From Bacilli bacterium (GTDB lineage: Bacteria; Bacillota_I; Bacilli_A; RFN20; CAG-826), in assembly GCA_017445245.1 (NCBI GenBank), contig JAFSUM010000013.1:1-41297 (forward strand): DNA of 41,297 nucleotides, read 5' to 3'. Shown in pieces: positions 7,341 through 20,366 of this stretch. The position numbers and the translations under genes are program-made. The notes under the pieces were generated by a model. It was not told the DNA's origin. It did not search any database and was given only the letters and a program-made list of their open reading frames with translations. Positions within the stretch are counted from its first letter, which is position 1; each line of letters begins with the position of its first letter.

Positions 7341-8866
7341 GACACGGCAAAGGAAATCGTCGCATACGTGGACGTGATTTCCTTGATTTCAAAGGTAAAG
7401 GGCGAGACTCCTTTGGACACGAACGGGAACGAGCCGAACCCCTGCCCTTGTCCAAATAGAATGTCACGATATCTTAAGACCTCGCGGCCAAATGCGACGT
7501 CACGGTTACTATCGGAAGCGATGAAATAGGCGGGCAGGTTCCGTTTATCCTCGTCGATAGCTAACGTGCGAAGGAGGAAGTTATCGCGCTTCGGGCGGAC
7601 GATACTTCCGCTTTGGGTACCGCAGTTGTTCTGATAGAAATCGAGACTATAGGAGCCGATGTTATCTTGACTAACGTAATGAAGGGGTGCTTTGTTACGG
7701 TCGTTATAAACGCCTAGGCGCGCATCGACATGCGTGATTTTGATTCCCGGCCGACTCATGAGGCGATTCCCATCCGTCCGTTCGGCCTTCGCGTCAAAAG
7801 AATTGAGGTAGCTAGGCGTATAGAATTCAAAGAGCAGATATTCGTCAAAAGGCGTGCCGTTCCAGTCATTCGTTAGGAGGATGCAGTCCCCATTACCTTC
7901 GCTTTGGCGGATCGTAATCTCGCATTTGCCGTTTACGACATAGGGCTTGTTCCACCCCAAAAGCATCTTCGAAAAAGCATCATGGTCGCCTAAAGAGCAG
8001 TCCATCATGTCCATCCTACCTAAAGGCGAACAAGCGGAAGGATCGCTTGAAGAATCGGTATCGTAATAATCGATGAGACCGACCATGTGGCCGAATTCGT
8101 GGATGATCGTATGGGCATCGACTTTGTTGTCTCCATCGGGATGGAACATGTGATAGGAACTCCAGCCAATCGGCGCTGGATCGTTGATGACAAAGGCCCA
8201 CATCATGTTGTTTCGGTCAGACTTGCCATCGTCCATGCCCGAATAAGGCGCACTGTAGATGAAGAAGATGGGGTCGCCGTTTTCTAAAAGAGAATCCGGA
8301 TAGGTTTCATTATGCCAGGCGAGTGCCTCGGCGTAGATATCCACGAGAGCCGCCTTGGTACGGTTAGGGTTAGGCAAAGCCGCAAGGGCCTCATAGGATT
8401 TGGAAGGACGGAACCATTTGTCATCGACGTTCCCCTCGATCTGGAAACGATGGAAGGAAGCTTTGTCGTAATACTCCGCAAGGGAGAAATACTGGTTCCC
8501 ACTCCCGTCGCCAAAGAAGCCTTTTTTGATGTTGTTTAAGGCTTCATCTCCCAAAGAAGGCGCGGGATATGCGGCAAAATCCACGGGAATTACCGTAATC
8601 TTTTGTTTCCCTGTCGAAGGGATGACACGTCTTTTCGCCCCATAAGAATAGATGGTGGAAAGATCACACTCGATCTCGCCTTTGTCCAAGGTTTTTAACG
8701 TATCGAAAGTCGAAGGGCGACGGTACCCCTGCTCCACCACTTCCGGCACATCGCCATCGACCAAGGCGGGGAATTCATAAGGCGCGTAGACGCCCTTGTT
8801 CGCCGCGCAGGCAGAAAGAGAGAAGAGCAAGGCGGATAAGACAAACGTTCCCTTCTTGGTTGCCAT
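7337..8866 (-). CDS. M6-like zinc metalloprotease lipoprotein
   Basis: 509 aa from ATG 8864-8866. Residues 1-20 form a lipoprotein signal peptide ending in the lipobox LSAC (C20), so the mature protein should be anchored outside the membrane. The zinc motif HEFGH (256-260) is followed by MVGLIDYYD and a likely Met-turn in RMDMMDCSLGDHD, as in M6 peptidases related to immune inhibitor A. Substrate unknown. There is no good Shine-Dalgarno site: GATAAT lies 6 nt before the ATG, suggesting a leaderless message. An upstream in-frame extension lacks any signal peptide and was not used. Confidence 0.85.
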   Translation of the reverse strand: MATKKGTFVLSALLFSLSACAANKGVYAPYEFPALVDGDVPEVVEQGYRRPSTFDTLKTLDKGEIECDLSTIYSYGAKRRVIPSTGKQKITVIPVDFAAYPAPSLGDEALNNIKKGFFGDGSGNQYFSLAEYYDKASFHRFQIEGNVDDKWFRPSKSYEALAALPNPNRTKAALVDIYAEALAWHNETYPDSLLENGDPIFFIYSAPYSGMDDGKSDRNNMMWAFVINDPAPIGWSSYHMFHPDGDNKVDAHTIIHEFGHMVGLIDYYDTDSSSDPSACSPLGRMDMMDCSLGDHDAFSKMLLGWNKPYVVNGKCEITIRQSEGNGDCILLTNDWNGTPFDEYLLFEFYTPSYLNSFDAKAERTDGNRLMSRPGIKITHVDARLGVYNDRNKAPLHYVSQDNIGSYSLDFYQNNCGTQSGSIVRPKRDNFLLRTLAIDEDKRNLPAYFIASDSNRDVAFGREVLRYRDILFGQGQGFGSFPFVSKGVSPFTFEIKEITSTYATISFAVS

Positions 8867-8872
8867 GTGGAG

Positions 8873-8878
8873 ATTATC
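8873..8878 (-). promoter_or_regulatory. -10 box 6 nt before the metalloprotease start
   Basis: GATAAT on the minus strand, followed by six bases and the ATG. Transcription would start at or near the start codon. The -35 region is poor. Confidence 0.5.
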
Positions 8879-8962
8879 CCCTTTTTCTTGCGCGCATGAA
8901 AGGCAGCGTTGCCTATCCATATTGTTTACTGCATAAAAAATCGTTTTTTTATATGCAGAGAT

Positions 8963-8995
8963 CAAAAGCAAAACCCACCCCGTTTCCGAGGTGGG
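8963..8995 (-). terminator. Rho-independent terminator of rpoBC
   Basis: Minus strand: CCCACCTCG, loop GAAA, CGGGGTGGG (8974-8995, nine pairs with one G-U), then TTTTGCTTTT. It lies about 20 bp past the rpoC stop codon. Confidence 0.85.
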
Positions 8996-9016
8996 TAGAT
9001 GTCTATCAAGGAAGCC

Positions 9017-13045
<4,029 letters not shown>

Positions 13046-13063
13046 TGTTCTTTACCTCCGATA

Positions 13064-16000
13064 TTAGTCGTCGCTGCGCGAGCCGATGGACTGGACGGTG
13101 AGGCCTTCTTCGGCGGCGAGGTCCTGGGACTCTTCGAGAGTCGGGATTTCCTCTTCTTCCGGGCGCGGGGCTACCGCGGAGCGGATGGCCGAGTTGGTCT
13201 TGCGCTCCTCGATGAGGGAGACGCGGGCGAGTTCGTCCATGTCGATGACGCGGTCTTCCTTGTCGTAGAGCTTGGCGTTGAGGCCGAGACCCTTGAGTTC
13301 CTTGAGGAAGACTTTGAAGGCTTCGGGCATACCCGGAGTCGGGATGGGGTTGCCTTTGATGATGGCTTCGTAGGCTTTCCTACGGCCGACGCGGTCGTCG
13401 GACTTGATGGTGAGCATTTCCTGGAGGGTGTGGGCCGCGCCATAGGCTTCGAGGGCCCAGACTTCCATTTCGCCGAACCTTTGACCGCCGTTTTGCGCTT
13501 TGCCGCCCAAGGGCTGCTGCGTGATGAGGGCATAGGGTCCAGTGGCGCGGGCATGGAGTTTGTCGTCGACCATGTGGACCAATTTGATCATGTATTGGAC
13601 GCCGACGGCGATACGCTCTGCGTATCTTTCACCGGTACGCCCGTCGTAGAGGACGGTCTTGCCATCGGGGGAGAGACCGGCCTTTTCCATGATGGCCTGG
13701 ACTTCTTCGTTAGAGACACCGTCGAAGGCCGGGGTGGCGACGCGCATGCCGAGCTTACGGCAGGCGAGGCCGAGATGGACTTCGAAGATTTGGCCGATGT
13801 TCATACGGGAAGGAACGCCCATCGGGGAGAGGAGGATGTCGATCGGGGTGCCATCGGCGAGGAAGGGCATATCCTCGACCGGAAGAATCTTGGAGATGAC
13901 GCCCTTGTTGCCGTGACGGCCGGACATCTTGTCGCCTTCGGAGATCTTTCTCTTCTGGACGATGTAGACGTGGATGGCGAGGTTGACGCCATAGGGAAGC
14001 TGGTCCTTGTGCTCGCGGGAGAAGATCTTGACCGCGCGGACGACGCCACCGCCGCCATGAGGGACGCGGAGGGAGGCGTCTTTGCCTTCCTTGGTCTTCT
14101 CGGCGAAGATGGCCATGAGGAGCTTTTCTTCGGGGGTCGGTTCGGTGAGACCCTTCGGGGTGACCTTACCGACGAGGATGTCGCCTTCCTTGACTTCGGC
14201 GCCGGGGATGATGATGCCGTTTTCATCGAGGAACGCCTTCGCTTCTTCGGAGACGTTGGGGATGTCGCGGGTGATTTCCTCGGGGCCGAGCTTGGTCGCG
14301 CGGCATTCGCAGGTATGACGCTCGATGTGGATCGAGGTGAAGACGTCGTCTTTGACCATCCTTTCGGACATGACGACGGCGTCTTCGTAGTTGTAACCGT
14401 TCCAGGTCATGTAGGCGATGAGGATGTTCTGGCCTAGGGCGAGTTCGCCATTACGCATGGCGGGGCCGTCGGCGATGATGTCACCCGCTTTGATCTTGTC
14501 GCCTTCGTGGACGATCGGGGTCTGGTTGATGCAGGAGCCCTGGTTCGAACGGTCGAACTTGAGGAGCTGGTAGACGTGCGGTTCCTTGGAGCCTTCTTCT
14601 TTGACGACGATGCTCTGGGAATCGACAGATTTGACAACACCGGGCTTGGTGGCGATGACCGCTAGGCCGGAGTCACGGGCGATGAGTTTCTCCATACCGG
14701 TTCCGACGTAAGGAATCGAAGGACGGAGGAGCGGCAGCGCCTGACGTTGCATGTTCGCACCCATGAGAGCGCGGGTCGCGTCGTCGTGGGCGAGGAAGGG
14801 AATACAAGCAGCCGCGATGGAGATGACTTGCTTCGGCGAGACGTCGATATAATCGACGAGGGCGGGGCTCACCATGACGTTGTCGTCATCGTGGCGGGTA
14901 ACGATTTCCTCGTCCTCGATGAGGTAGACTTCGTCATCGAATTCGGCGCTTGGATCGACGGACTTGAGGGACACGGGTTCGGCGAGGTGGATGTTGGCCT
15001 CGGCGATGTAGTGGCCGCGTTCGTCGTCGGCGGAGAGGTATTCGGTGCGGTTGCGGGAAACGTAGTTCTTGCCACCGATATGGTAGACCAGGCGGTACGG
15101 GGTCATGATGAAGCCGTACTGGGAGATCTTCGCATAGGTGCAGAGGTTGTTGATAAGACCGATGTTCTGACCTTCGGGAGATTCGATCGGGCAGATACGG
15201 CCATAGTGGGTATAGTGGACGTCGCGGACTTCCATGGAGGCGCGGTCGCGGGTTAGACCGCCAGGGCCTAACGCGGAGATACGGCGCTTATGGGTGAGTT
15301 CGGCGAGGGGGTTGACCTGGTCCATGTACTGCGAGAGTTTGCTTACAGCAAAGAACTCGCGGATGGCGGACTCGAGCGGACGGGTGTTGATCAACGACTG
15401 CGGGGTCACGGACTCCATGTCGGAGATTGACATCTTCTGCTGGACGGTCTTGCTCATCTTGTTGAGACCGGCACGGAACTGGCCCTGGAGCAATTCGCCG
15501 ACGCAGCGGACGCGGCGGTTGCCGAGGTGGTCGATGTCGTCGTAGGCACCGATGCCGTCCATGAGGTTGAGGAAGTAGGAGAAGGTCGCGACCATATCCG
15601 ACGCGGAGATGCGCTGGAGGGTGCTGTTGAGGTCGTTGCCGATGATGTTGACGACGGGCTCGGATTCCTTGTCGAAGGCGTGGACCTTGACGATGGTGAC
15701 GATGCTATTGCCGTCGACCGCTTCGTTGACGGTGAGTTTCTTGCTATGGGCACCGGCTTCGAAGAATTCTTCGTCGCGGAGGGCCTGGACATCTTCCTCG
15801 GTGAGGAAATGTCCCTTTGGGAAGCGGATTTCGCCGTCGGCGGAAACCAGATTCTCGGCGAGCAAACGGCCGGGGAGGCGGTTATAGATGCAGAGTTTCT
15901 GGCGATATTTGAAGCGCCCTGCCCTACCGAGGTCGTAACGCTTTTCGTCGAAGAACTTCTGAATCATGAAGTTGACGACGCCTTCGGGGGTAACGGGTTC

Positions 16001-16774
16001 GCCGGGCTTGAGTTTCTTGAAGATTTCGATGAGGGCGTCTTCGGACGTCTTCACGCCATCTTTGGCGAGGGTGCCGCGGAGAGCTTCGGTGTCGCCGAAG
16101 AGGTCCAAGATGGACTTCTCGGTGAGGCCGAGGGCCTTGAGGAGGATCGTGGCCGGCATCTTGCGGGGCTGACGATCGACGCGGGTGTAGTAAAGATGCG
16201 ACTTGGCATCGGATTCGAACTGGAGCCAGGTTCCGCGATAGGGAATGATTTCGCCGTTATAGACATGGACGCCGGATTTGTCGATGGATTCTTCGAAATA
16301 GGCGCCAGGCGAACGGACGATCTGCGAGACGATGACACGCTCTGCGCCGTTGATGATGAAGGTGCCGGAATCGGTCATTCTCGGGAGGTTGCCCATGAAG
16401 ACCTCGGCTTCCTTGATCTCGCCGGAGTTCTTGAAGCGAAGGCGCAGTTTGACTTTGAGCTTGCTGGAGTAGTTCAAATCGGCCGCTTTGCATTCGAGCG
16501 GGGTGTGGATAGGCTCTTCGAGCCTGCAGGACACGTACTCGATGAAAAGGGTGTTGGAATAGTTGGCGATGGGGAAGGATTCCCTGAGGACTTCGTCGAG
16601 CCCCTTGTCGAGGAACCACTGGTAGGATTCCGTCTGAATTTCGACGAGATAGGGAAGCTCGAGATCACCGGAGATCTTGGAGAAATCGATACGCCCATTC
16701 GCCATGACCGGATAGTTCGTGCCCTTGGGGGATTTGTACTCGGTCATCGGGATGAAATTCTCTTCTAATGGCAT
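13064..16774 (-). CDS. rpoB: RNA polymerase beta subunit
   Basis: 1236 aa. It forms the catalytic cleft with beta'. The rifampicin region reads SQYMDQVNPLAELTHKRR followed by ISALGPGG, with the usual sensitive residues (D, H, S) in place; the AEL variant is Bacillus-like. YNYEDAVVMSERMV and GRHGNKGVIS are universal segments. AAGGAG overlaps the stop of the upstream methyltransferase gene, and ATG is at 16772-16774. A second ATG ten codons in is possible, but the first has the better site. Confidence 0.99.
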   Translation of the reverse strand: MPLEENFIPMTEYKSPKGTNYPVMANGRIDFSKISGDLELPYLVEIQTESYQWFLDKGLDEVLRESFPIANYSNTLFIEYVSCRLEEPIHTPLECKAADLNYSSKLKVKLRLRFKNSGEIKEAEVFMGNLPRMTDSGTFIINGAERVIVSQIVRSPGAYFEESIDKSGVHVYNGEIIPYRGTWLQFESDAKSHLYYTRVDRQPRKMPATILLKALGLTEKSILDLFGDTEALRGTLAKDGVKTSEDALIEIFKKLKPGEPVTPEGVVNFMIQKFFDEKRYDLGRAGRFKYRQKLCIYNRLPGRLLAENLVSADGEIRFPKGHFLTEEDVQALRDEEFFEAGAHSKKLTVNEAVDGNSIVTIVKVHAFDKESEPVVNIIGNDLNSTLQRISASDMVATFSYFLNLMDGIGAYDDIDHLGNRRVRCVGELLQGQFRAGLNKMSKTVQQKMSISDMESVTPQSLINTRPLESAIREFFAVSKLSQYMDQVNPLAELTHKRRISALGPGGLTRDRASMEVRDVHYTHYGRICPIESPEGQNIGLINNLCTYAKISQYGFIMTPYRLVYHIGGKNYVSRNRTEYLSADDERGHYIAEANIHLAEPVSLKSVDPSAEFDDEVYLIEDEEIVTRHDDDNVMVSPALVDYIDVSPKQVISIAAACIPFLAHDDATRALMGANMQRQALPLLRPSIPYVGTGMEKLIARDSGLAVIATKPGVVKSVDSQSIVVKEEGSKEPHVYQLLKFDRSNQGSCINQTPIVHEGDKIKAGDIIADGPAMRNGELALGQNILIAYMTWNGYNYEDAVVMSERMVKDDVFTSIHIERHTCECRATKLGPEEITRDIPNVSEEAKAFLDENGIIIPGAEVKEGDILVGKVTPKGLTEPTPEEKLLMAIFAEKTKEGKDASLRVPHGGGGVVRAVKIFSREHKDQLPYGVNLAIHVYIVQKRKISEGDKMSGRHGNKGVISKILPVEDMPFLADGTPIDILLSPMGVPSRMNIGQIFEVHLGLACRKLGMRVATPAFDGVSNEEVQAIMEKAGLSPDGKTVLYDGRTGERYAERIAVGVQYMIKLVHMVDDKLHARATGPYALITQQPLGGKAQNGGQRFGEMEVWALEAYGAAHTLQEMLTIKSDDRVGRRKAYEAIIKGNPIPTPGMPEAFKVFLKELKGLGLNAKLYDKEDRVIDMDELARVSLIEERKTNSAIRSAVAPRPEEEEIPTLEESQDLAAEEGLTVQSIGSRSDD

Positions 16775-16784
16775 GGTGTACTCC

Positions 16785-17381
16785 TTATTTTTTCGCGATG
16801 AGGATGCGATATCCTTTGTGTTGCGCGACCACCGATACTTCTTTGAACAAAGTCTCGAGGTAACGCTGGCAGGAGGGTGCCCCCTGTGCTTTGCGGATGA
16901 CTAGGATCAGGGAGCCGCCTTCATAAAGATGGCTCAGTGCGCCCGCGTACATCGCGTACGTAACCTTTTTTCCCGCGCGAATAGGCGGATTGGTTACTAT
17001 GGTGGAGAAGGATGCGTGGATGTTTTCGTAAACATCCGAAGACAGGATCTCGACTTGGTCCTCCACTCCTAACGCCTTGGCGTTGGCTTTGCAGCATTCC
17101 AATGCGCGAAGGTTGACGTCGGCTAGGGTCAGGTGCCGGCTGGGATCGAGTTTGGCGAGGGTCAGTCCGATCGGACCGATGCCGCACCCGAGGTCGAGGA
17201 TGTCGGAGCCAAGATCGGTCTTGGCGATGGTTTGTAGCAAGAGCCTGCTTCCATCGTCGAGGCCATCTTTGCTGAAGACCCCTGCGTCACTTTTTAGGCG
17301 GAACTTGGTCCCGAATATTTCATATTCGACGGTGATGTCCTTGTGGGCAAGACCCTCGACGTTATCGAAGTATTGGGGCAT
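16785..17381 (-). CDS. Class I SAM methyltransferase, RsmC-like (YbxB position)
   Basis: 198 aa from ATG 17379-17381, preceded by GGAAGG. SAM-binding motif I is ILDLGCGIGPIGL and the NPPIRAGK motif is typical of RsmC/RlmG-type enzymes that methylate guanine N2 in rRNA. The family's amino-terminal duplicated domain is absent. In Bacillus subtilis a similar gene (ybxB) lies between rplL and rpoB, as here. Exact rRNA target unknown. An upstream in-frame ATG at 17414 falls inside the preceding hairpin and lacks a ribosome site. Confidence 0.88.
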   Translation of the reverse strand: MPQYFDNVEGLAHKDITVEYEIFGTKFRLKSDAGVFSKDGLDDGSRLLLQTIAKTDLGSDILDLGCGIGPIGLTLAKLDPSRHLTLADVNLRALECCKANAKALGVEDQVEILSSDVYENIHASFSTIVTNPPIRAGKKVTYAMYAGALSHLYEGGSLILVIRKAQGAPSCQRYLETLFKEVSVVAQHKGYRILIAKK

Positions 17382-17397
17382 TTTCGTTCCTTCCTTA

Positions 17398-17435
17398 AAT
17401 AACGCAAACCCCACCCTGGGTTTCCCCAGGATGGG
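17398..17435 (-). terminator. Hairpin between rplL and the rpoB operon (attenuator or terminator)
   Basis: Minus strand: an 11-bp stem CCCATCCTGGG / CCCAGGGTGGG (17410-17435, one G-U pair) with a GAAA loop, followed by the broken T-tract TTTGCGTTATTT. The weak T-run suggests partial termination that lowers rpoBC expression relative to rplJL, as is known for this junction in other bacteria. Confidence 0.7.
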
Positions 17436-17461
17436 TGTTGGTAGTGATGGTTAAAGCCGAA

Positions 17462-17842
17462 TTACTTGACTTCGACTTCGGCGCCAGCGGCTTCGAGCTG
17501 CTTCTTGAACTCTTCGGCTTCGACGGGAGAGACCTTCTCCTTGATCGGAGCGGGAGCGGCGTCGACGAGCTTCTTGGCGTCCATAAGGCCGAGGCCGGTG
17601 ATGGCCTGAACGGCTTTGATGACGGCGACTTTGGCACCGGTGACAGCCTTGAGGGTGACGGTGACTTCGGTCGGGCCTTTGGCGACGGGGCCTTCTTCCT
17701 CAGCGGGAGCGGCGGCGGGGCCAGCAGCGACGGCGGCGGTGACGCCGAATTCGGCCTCGACGGCCTTGACGAGCTCAGAGAGCTCGAGGACAGTCATCTC
17801 CTTGAGGGAGGCGATGATTTCTTCGTTGGTAAGTTTTGCCAT
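17462..17842 (-). CDS. rplL: 50S ribosomal protein L7/L12
   Basis: 126 aa. N-terminal dimerisation domain ([20 protein letters not shown]), a flexible Ala/Gly/Pro/Glu hinge at about 38-58, and a C-terminal domain with the factor-binding [20 protein letters not shown] segment (usually KV.VIK.VR). It forms the stalk that recruits translational GTPases. 24 bp after rplJ, with an AAGGAG-type site before ATG 17840-17842. Confidence 0.99.
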   Translation of the reverse strand: MAKLTNEEIIASLKEMTVLELSELVKAVEAEFGVTAAVAAGPAAAPAEEEGPVAKGPTEVTVTLKAVTGAKVAVIKAVQAITGLGLMDAKKLVDAAPAPIKEKVSPVEAEEFKKQLEAAGAEVEVK

Positions 17843-17866
17843 GGTTGGATACTCCTTTCAATTGGC

Positions 17867-18361
17867 TTAGGCCGGCTGGCCTTTCTCCGCGAGGGCTTTG
17901 ACGGTCGCGGCGAACTTGGTGATGGGTGCGTTGAGGCACGATAGGAACATAGAGATGAGACCGTTCTTGTCCGGAAGCTTCGAGATGGCCTTCATTTCGT
18001 CCGCGTTGAGGACTTTGCCTTCGGCGAAGCCGCCCTTGAGGACGAGAGCTTCGTGGTACCTGGCAAACTTGACGAGGACCTTCGGGCCTTTGGAGAGCTC
18101 TTTGGAGAAGACGAATCCGTTCGGGCCGTTGAGCAAGTCGCCGAGAGAGGGTTTGTTTTCCTCTTCGAACGCGCGGCGGACCATCGTGTTCTTGTAAACG
18201 ACGAGGCTGGCGCCTTCCTTGGCCAACGTCTTACGGAGCTCTTGCATCTCGGCGACGGTGAGGCCTTGGTAGGACACAACCGTGAGGGACTCGGATTCAT
18301 CGAGGGACTTTTGGATCTCGACGACCTGTTCCTTCTTTGCGAGAAGGGCTTGTTGGTTCAT
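17867..18361 (-). CDS. rplJ: 50S ribosomal protein L10
   Basis: 164 aa. It anchors L7/L12 dimers to 23S rRNA and, in complex with them, represses its own mRNA. The segments VVSYQGLTVAEMQELRK, VVYKNTMVRRAF and NGPNGFVFS are typical. The 3' third is the L12-binding helix. Start at 18361 after AGAAAGGAGGTAC. The preceding leader at 18375-18485 resembles the L10 regulatory leader. Confidence 0.98.
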   Translation of the reverse strand: MNQQALLAKKEQVVEIQKSLDESESLTVVSYQGLTVAEMQELRKTLAKEGASLVVYKNTMVRRAFEEENKPSLGDLLNGPNGFVFSKELSKGPKVLVKFARYHEALVLKGGFAEGKVLNADEMKAISKLPDKNGLISMFLSCLNAPITKFAATVKALAEKGQPA

Positions 18362-18374
18362 GAGTATGTACCTC

Positions 18375-18485
18375 CTTTCTGTAGATATATGTGATGCTTT
18401 GATATTACTAAGTGGGTTTGTGAATGATTGCCTCAGCAGGGTGTTGGATTAAGGCGAGTGCCCCCGGCTATCTTAGGTATATCTA
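18375..18485 (-). promoter_or_regulatory. L10 (rplJ) ribosomal protein leader
   Basis: The 143-bp gap between rplA and rplJ contains, on the minus strand, AGATAGCCGGGGGCA and then CCCTGCTGAGGC. These resemble the conserved CCUGCCGAGG-type binding segment of the Firmicutes L10(L12)4 leader. It would mediate translational or attenuation feedback on rplJ-rplL. The position immediately before rplJ supports this; I did not fold it. Confidence 0.65.
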
Positions 18486-18504
18486 GCGGTTCACCAAATG
18501 GGGA

Positions 18505-19197
18505 TTAGTTCCTTCCGGAGAAGGTGATGGCGATGGCGGGTCCCATCGTCGAGGAGATGGCGGCGTTGAGGATGTAGGTGCCTTTGACGGTCGAGGGACG
18601 AGCCTTGACGACCGCGTCGAGGAAGGCGTTGATGTTCTCAACGAGCTTGGCGTCATCGAAGGAGACGCGGCCAGCGGAGATGGAGAGGTTGCCATCGCGG
18701 TCGACGCGGTAGGCGATTTTGCCGCGCTTGATATCGGCGACGGCGCCTTTGATGTCCATCGTGACCGTGCCGGTCTTGGGGTTCGGCATCAAGCCTTTGG
18801 GGCCGAGGACACGGCCCATTTTGCCGAGTTCGCCCATCATGTCGGGGGTCGCGACGATGATGTCGAAGTCAAACCAGTTCTCGCGGACGATCTTGTCGAG
18901 CATTTCCTTGCCACCGAAGAATTCGGCGCCGGATTCCTTGGCTTCTTCGAGCTTGGTGTTGGTAACGACGAGGATCTTCTTGGATTTGCCGTTGCCATGC
19001 GGAAGCGTGATGGTGCCACGGATCAGTTGATCGGCGAGGGTCGGGTTGACGTTGAGGCGGAGGGAGACGTCGACGGAAGCGTCGAATTTGACGGACGAGG
19101 TCTTTTTGACCAAGGCCGCGGCTTCTTCCACGGTATAGAGTTTGTTGGAATCGACCAGTTTGAGGGCCGCTTCGTATTTCTTAGCGAGTTTCTTCAT
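18505..19197 (-). CDS. rplA: 50S ribosomal protein L1
   Basis: 230 aa. It builds the L1 stalk that controls E-site tRNA release and can repress the L11-L1 mRNA. The segments TITLPHGNGKSKKILVV, VLGPKGLMPNPKTGTV and IAYRVDRDGNLSISAGRVSF are diagnostic. It follows rplK by 14 bp, with GGAGGGAACAACA before the ATG. Confidence 0.99.
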   Translation of the reverse strand: MKKLAKKYEAALKLVDSNKLYTVEEAAALVKKTSSVKFDASVDVSLRLNVNPTLADQLIRGTITLPHGNGKSKKILVVTNTKLEEAKESGAEFFGGKEMLDKIVRENWFDFDIIVATPDMMGELGKMGRVLGPKGLMPNPKTGTVTMDIKGAVADIKRGKIAYRVDRDGNLSISAGRVSFDDAKLVENINAFLDAVVKARPSTVKGTYILNAAISSTMGPAIAITFSGRN

Positions 19198-19211
19198 TGT
19201 TGTTCCCTCCC

Positions 19212-19622
19212 TTAGTCGACGATGGCGATACCCATCTGTCTGCAGGTGCCGGCGACGATCTTCTCGGCTTCCTCGACGTTCTCGGTGTTGAGGTCGGGGA
19301 GCTTGTACTCGGCGATTTCGCGGAGCTGAGCCTTGGTGATCTTGCCGACGATGGTCTTGGCACTGCCAGAACCCTTGGCGATGCCGGCCGCTTTCAGAAT
19401 GAGCGGCGCGACCGGGGTGGTCTTGACGACGAAGTCATAGGACTTGTCTTCATAGGCCGTGATGATGACTGGAACGACCTGGTCCCTTCTGTCGGCGGTC
19501 TTCGCGTTGAAGTCCGTGCAGAATTTGGCCATGTTGATCTGCGCCGAAGCAAGCTTCGGGCCCGGTTTGGCATTGCCGCCCGGGAGTTCCATCTTGACGA
19601 CTTTGACGACTTTTTTGGTCAT
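19212..19622 (-). CDS. rplK: 50S ribosomal protein L11, with shortened N-domain loop
   Basis: 136 aa. L11 binds the GTPase-associated region of 23S rRNA. The C-terminal RNA-binding domain is normal (LILKAAGI, GSGSAKT, LREIAEYKLPDLNT, GTCRQMGIAI). In the N-terminal domain the usual NPAPPVGPALGQAGVN segment is replaced by AKPGPKLASAQIN, four residues shorter and without the paired prolines where thiostrepton-resistance changes normally map. I recall similar shortened forms in some Mollicutes but cannot verify this. Start after AGGAGGAATTTCC. Confidence 0.98.
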   Translation of the reverse strand: MTKKVVKVVKMELPGGNAKPGPKLASAQINMAKFCTDFNAKTADRRDQVVPVIITAYEDKSYDFVVKTTPVAPLILKAAGIAKGSGSAKTIVGKITKAQLREIAEYKLPDLNTENVEEAEKIVAGTCRQMGIAIVD

Positions 19623-19717
19623 GGAAATTCCTCCTTATATGAATTTTCATGCAGTGGTGATACGGGCCTTCGTCAATGACCCTCCCACGCATAGCGACAC
19701 AAAACGTGCGCTCGAGT

Positions 19718-19746
19718 ATGTTACGCGTACGGATATGGCGTGTCAA
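19718..19746 (-). promoter_or_regulatory. sigma-A type promoter of the rplKA-rplJL-rpoBC cluster
   Basis: Minus-strand TTGACA (19741-19746), 17-bp spacer, TAACAT (19718-19723), about 95 nt before rplK. Its spacer ends in GTACGCG, close to the ATACGCG of the str promoter spacer. Confidence 0.75.
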
Positions 19747-19765
19747 TAAAAAGTTTTGCGAATAT

Positions 19766-20278
19766 TTAACGCGCGAAGGACAGGCGTTTGATGGGCGTCA
19801 ATTTTGCCGCGTCGAAAAGAACAATTCCCGTTTCATTGATAATGGCATAACCAGGGCCATCGTCACGGGGTTTGCCAATCGAACCGGGGTTAAGGTAAAG
19901 CACCCCCGCTTCTTCATAAAGGCATTTGAAATGGGTGTGGCCCCACAGGGCGACATCCCCCTTTTGGAAACGGGTATACCAAGGATGGTGCTGCAGATGG
20001 AAGGTTCGGTCCGCGAAAACAAACTCGCGGGAAAGGGGCAAGGCAAAACCAAGGCTCTCCCCATCGGAGGAATAGTCGCAGTTCCCTTTGACGGCCATGA
20101 CGGGAATGGTCAAGCCTTTGAAAAAGCGACAGCATGCCCCTTCGTCGCCATCGAAAGCGCCGAAAAGAATATCGCCCAAAACGATTAAAACGTCTGGCTT
20201 TTGCATCAAAATAGCGGTTTTTAGCAAATCTAAGCCGCGACTGGAACCATGCAAATCCGAGACGACGAGATAGGTCAT
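19766..20278 (-). CDS. Metallophosphoesterase, YfcE/MJ0936 type
   Basis: 170 aa, the size of YfcE phosphodiesterases. The five metal-binding blocks appear in order: SDLHG (7-11), VLGDILFGA, VKGNCD, a histidine in HLQHHPW, and WGHTHFK; LNPGSIGKPR is the usual closing loop. It acts on phosphodiesters in vitro in relatives; the cellular substrate is unknown. It is divergent from the 20367 gene. No Shine-Dalgarno site; CATAAT lies 6 nt before the ATG, so probably leaderless. Confidence 0.9.
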   Translation of the reverse strand: MTYLVVSDLHGSSRGLDLLKTAILMQKPDVLIVLGDILFGAFDGDEGACCRFFKGLTIPVMAVKGNCDYSSDGESLGFALPLSREFVFADRTFHLQHHPWYTRFQKGDVALWGHTHFKCLYEEAGVLYLNPGSIGKPRDDGPGYAIINETGIVLFDAAKLTPIKRLSFAR

Positions 20279-20284
20279 ATCGTT

Positions 20285-20290
20285 ATTATG
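20285..20290 (-). promoter_or_regulatory. -10 box 6 nt before the phosphoesterase start
   Basis: CATAAT on the minus strand, six bases before ATG 20276-20278. It predicts a message with essentially no 5' UTR. The -35 match is weak. Confidence 0.5.
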
Positions 20291-20353
20291 GAGCGCGTCA
20301 TTTCGCTTGAATAGTGGTCATTCACCCACCTAGCGCACACGTTGTTCCCGTGG

Positions 20354-20359
20354 GATAAT
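20354..20359 (+). promoter_or_regulatory. Extended -10 box 7 nt before the 20367 gene
   Basis: TGGGATAAT is an extended -10 (TG-N-GATAAT), followed by seven bases and ATG 20367. No Shine-Dalgarno-like bases lie between. It drives the unknown gene-kinase-regulator operon as a probable leaderless transcript. Confidence 0.55.
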
Positions 20360-20366
20360 CCTTCAT

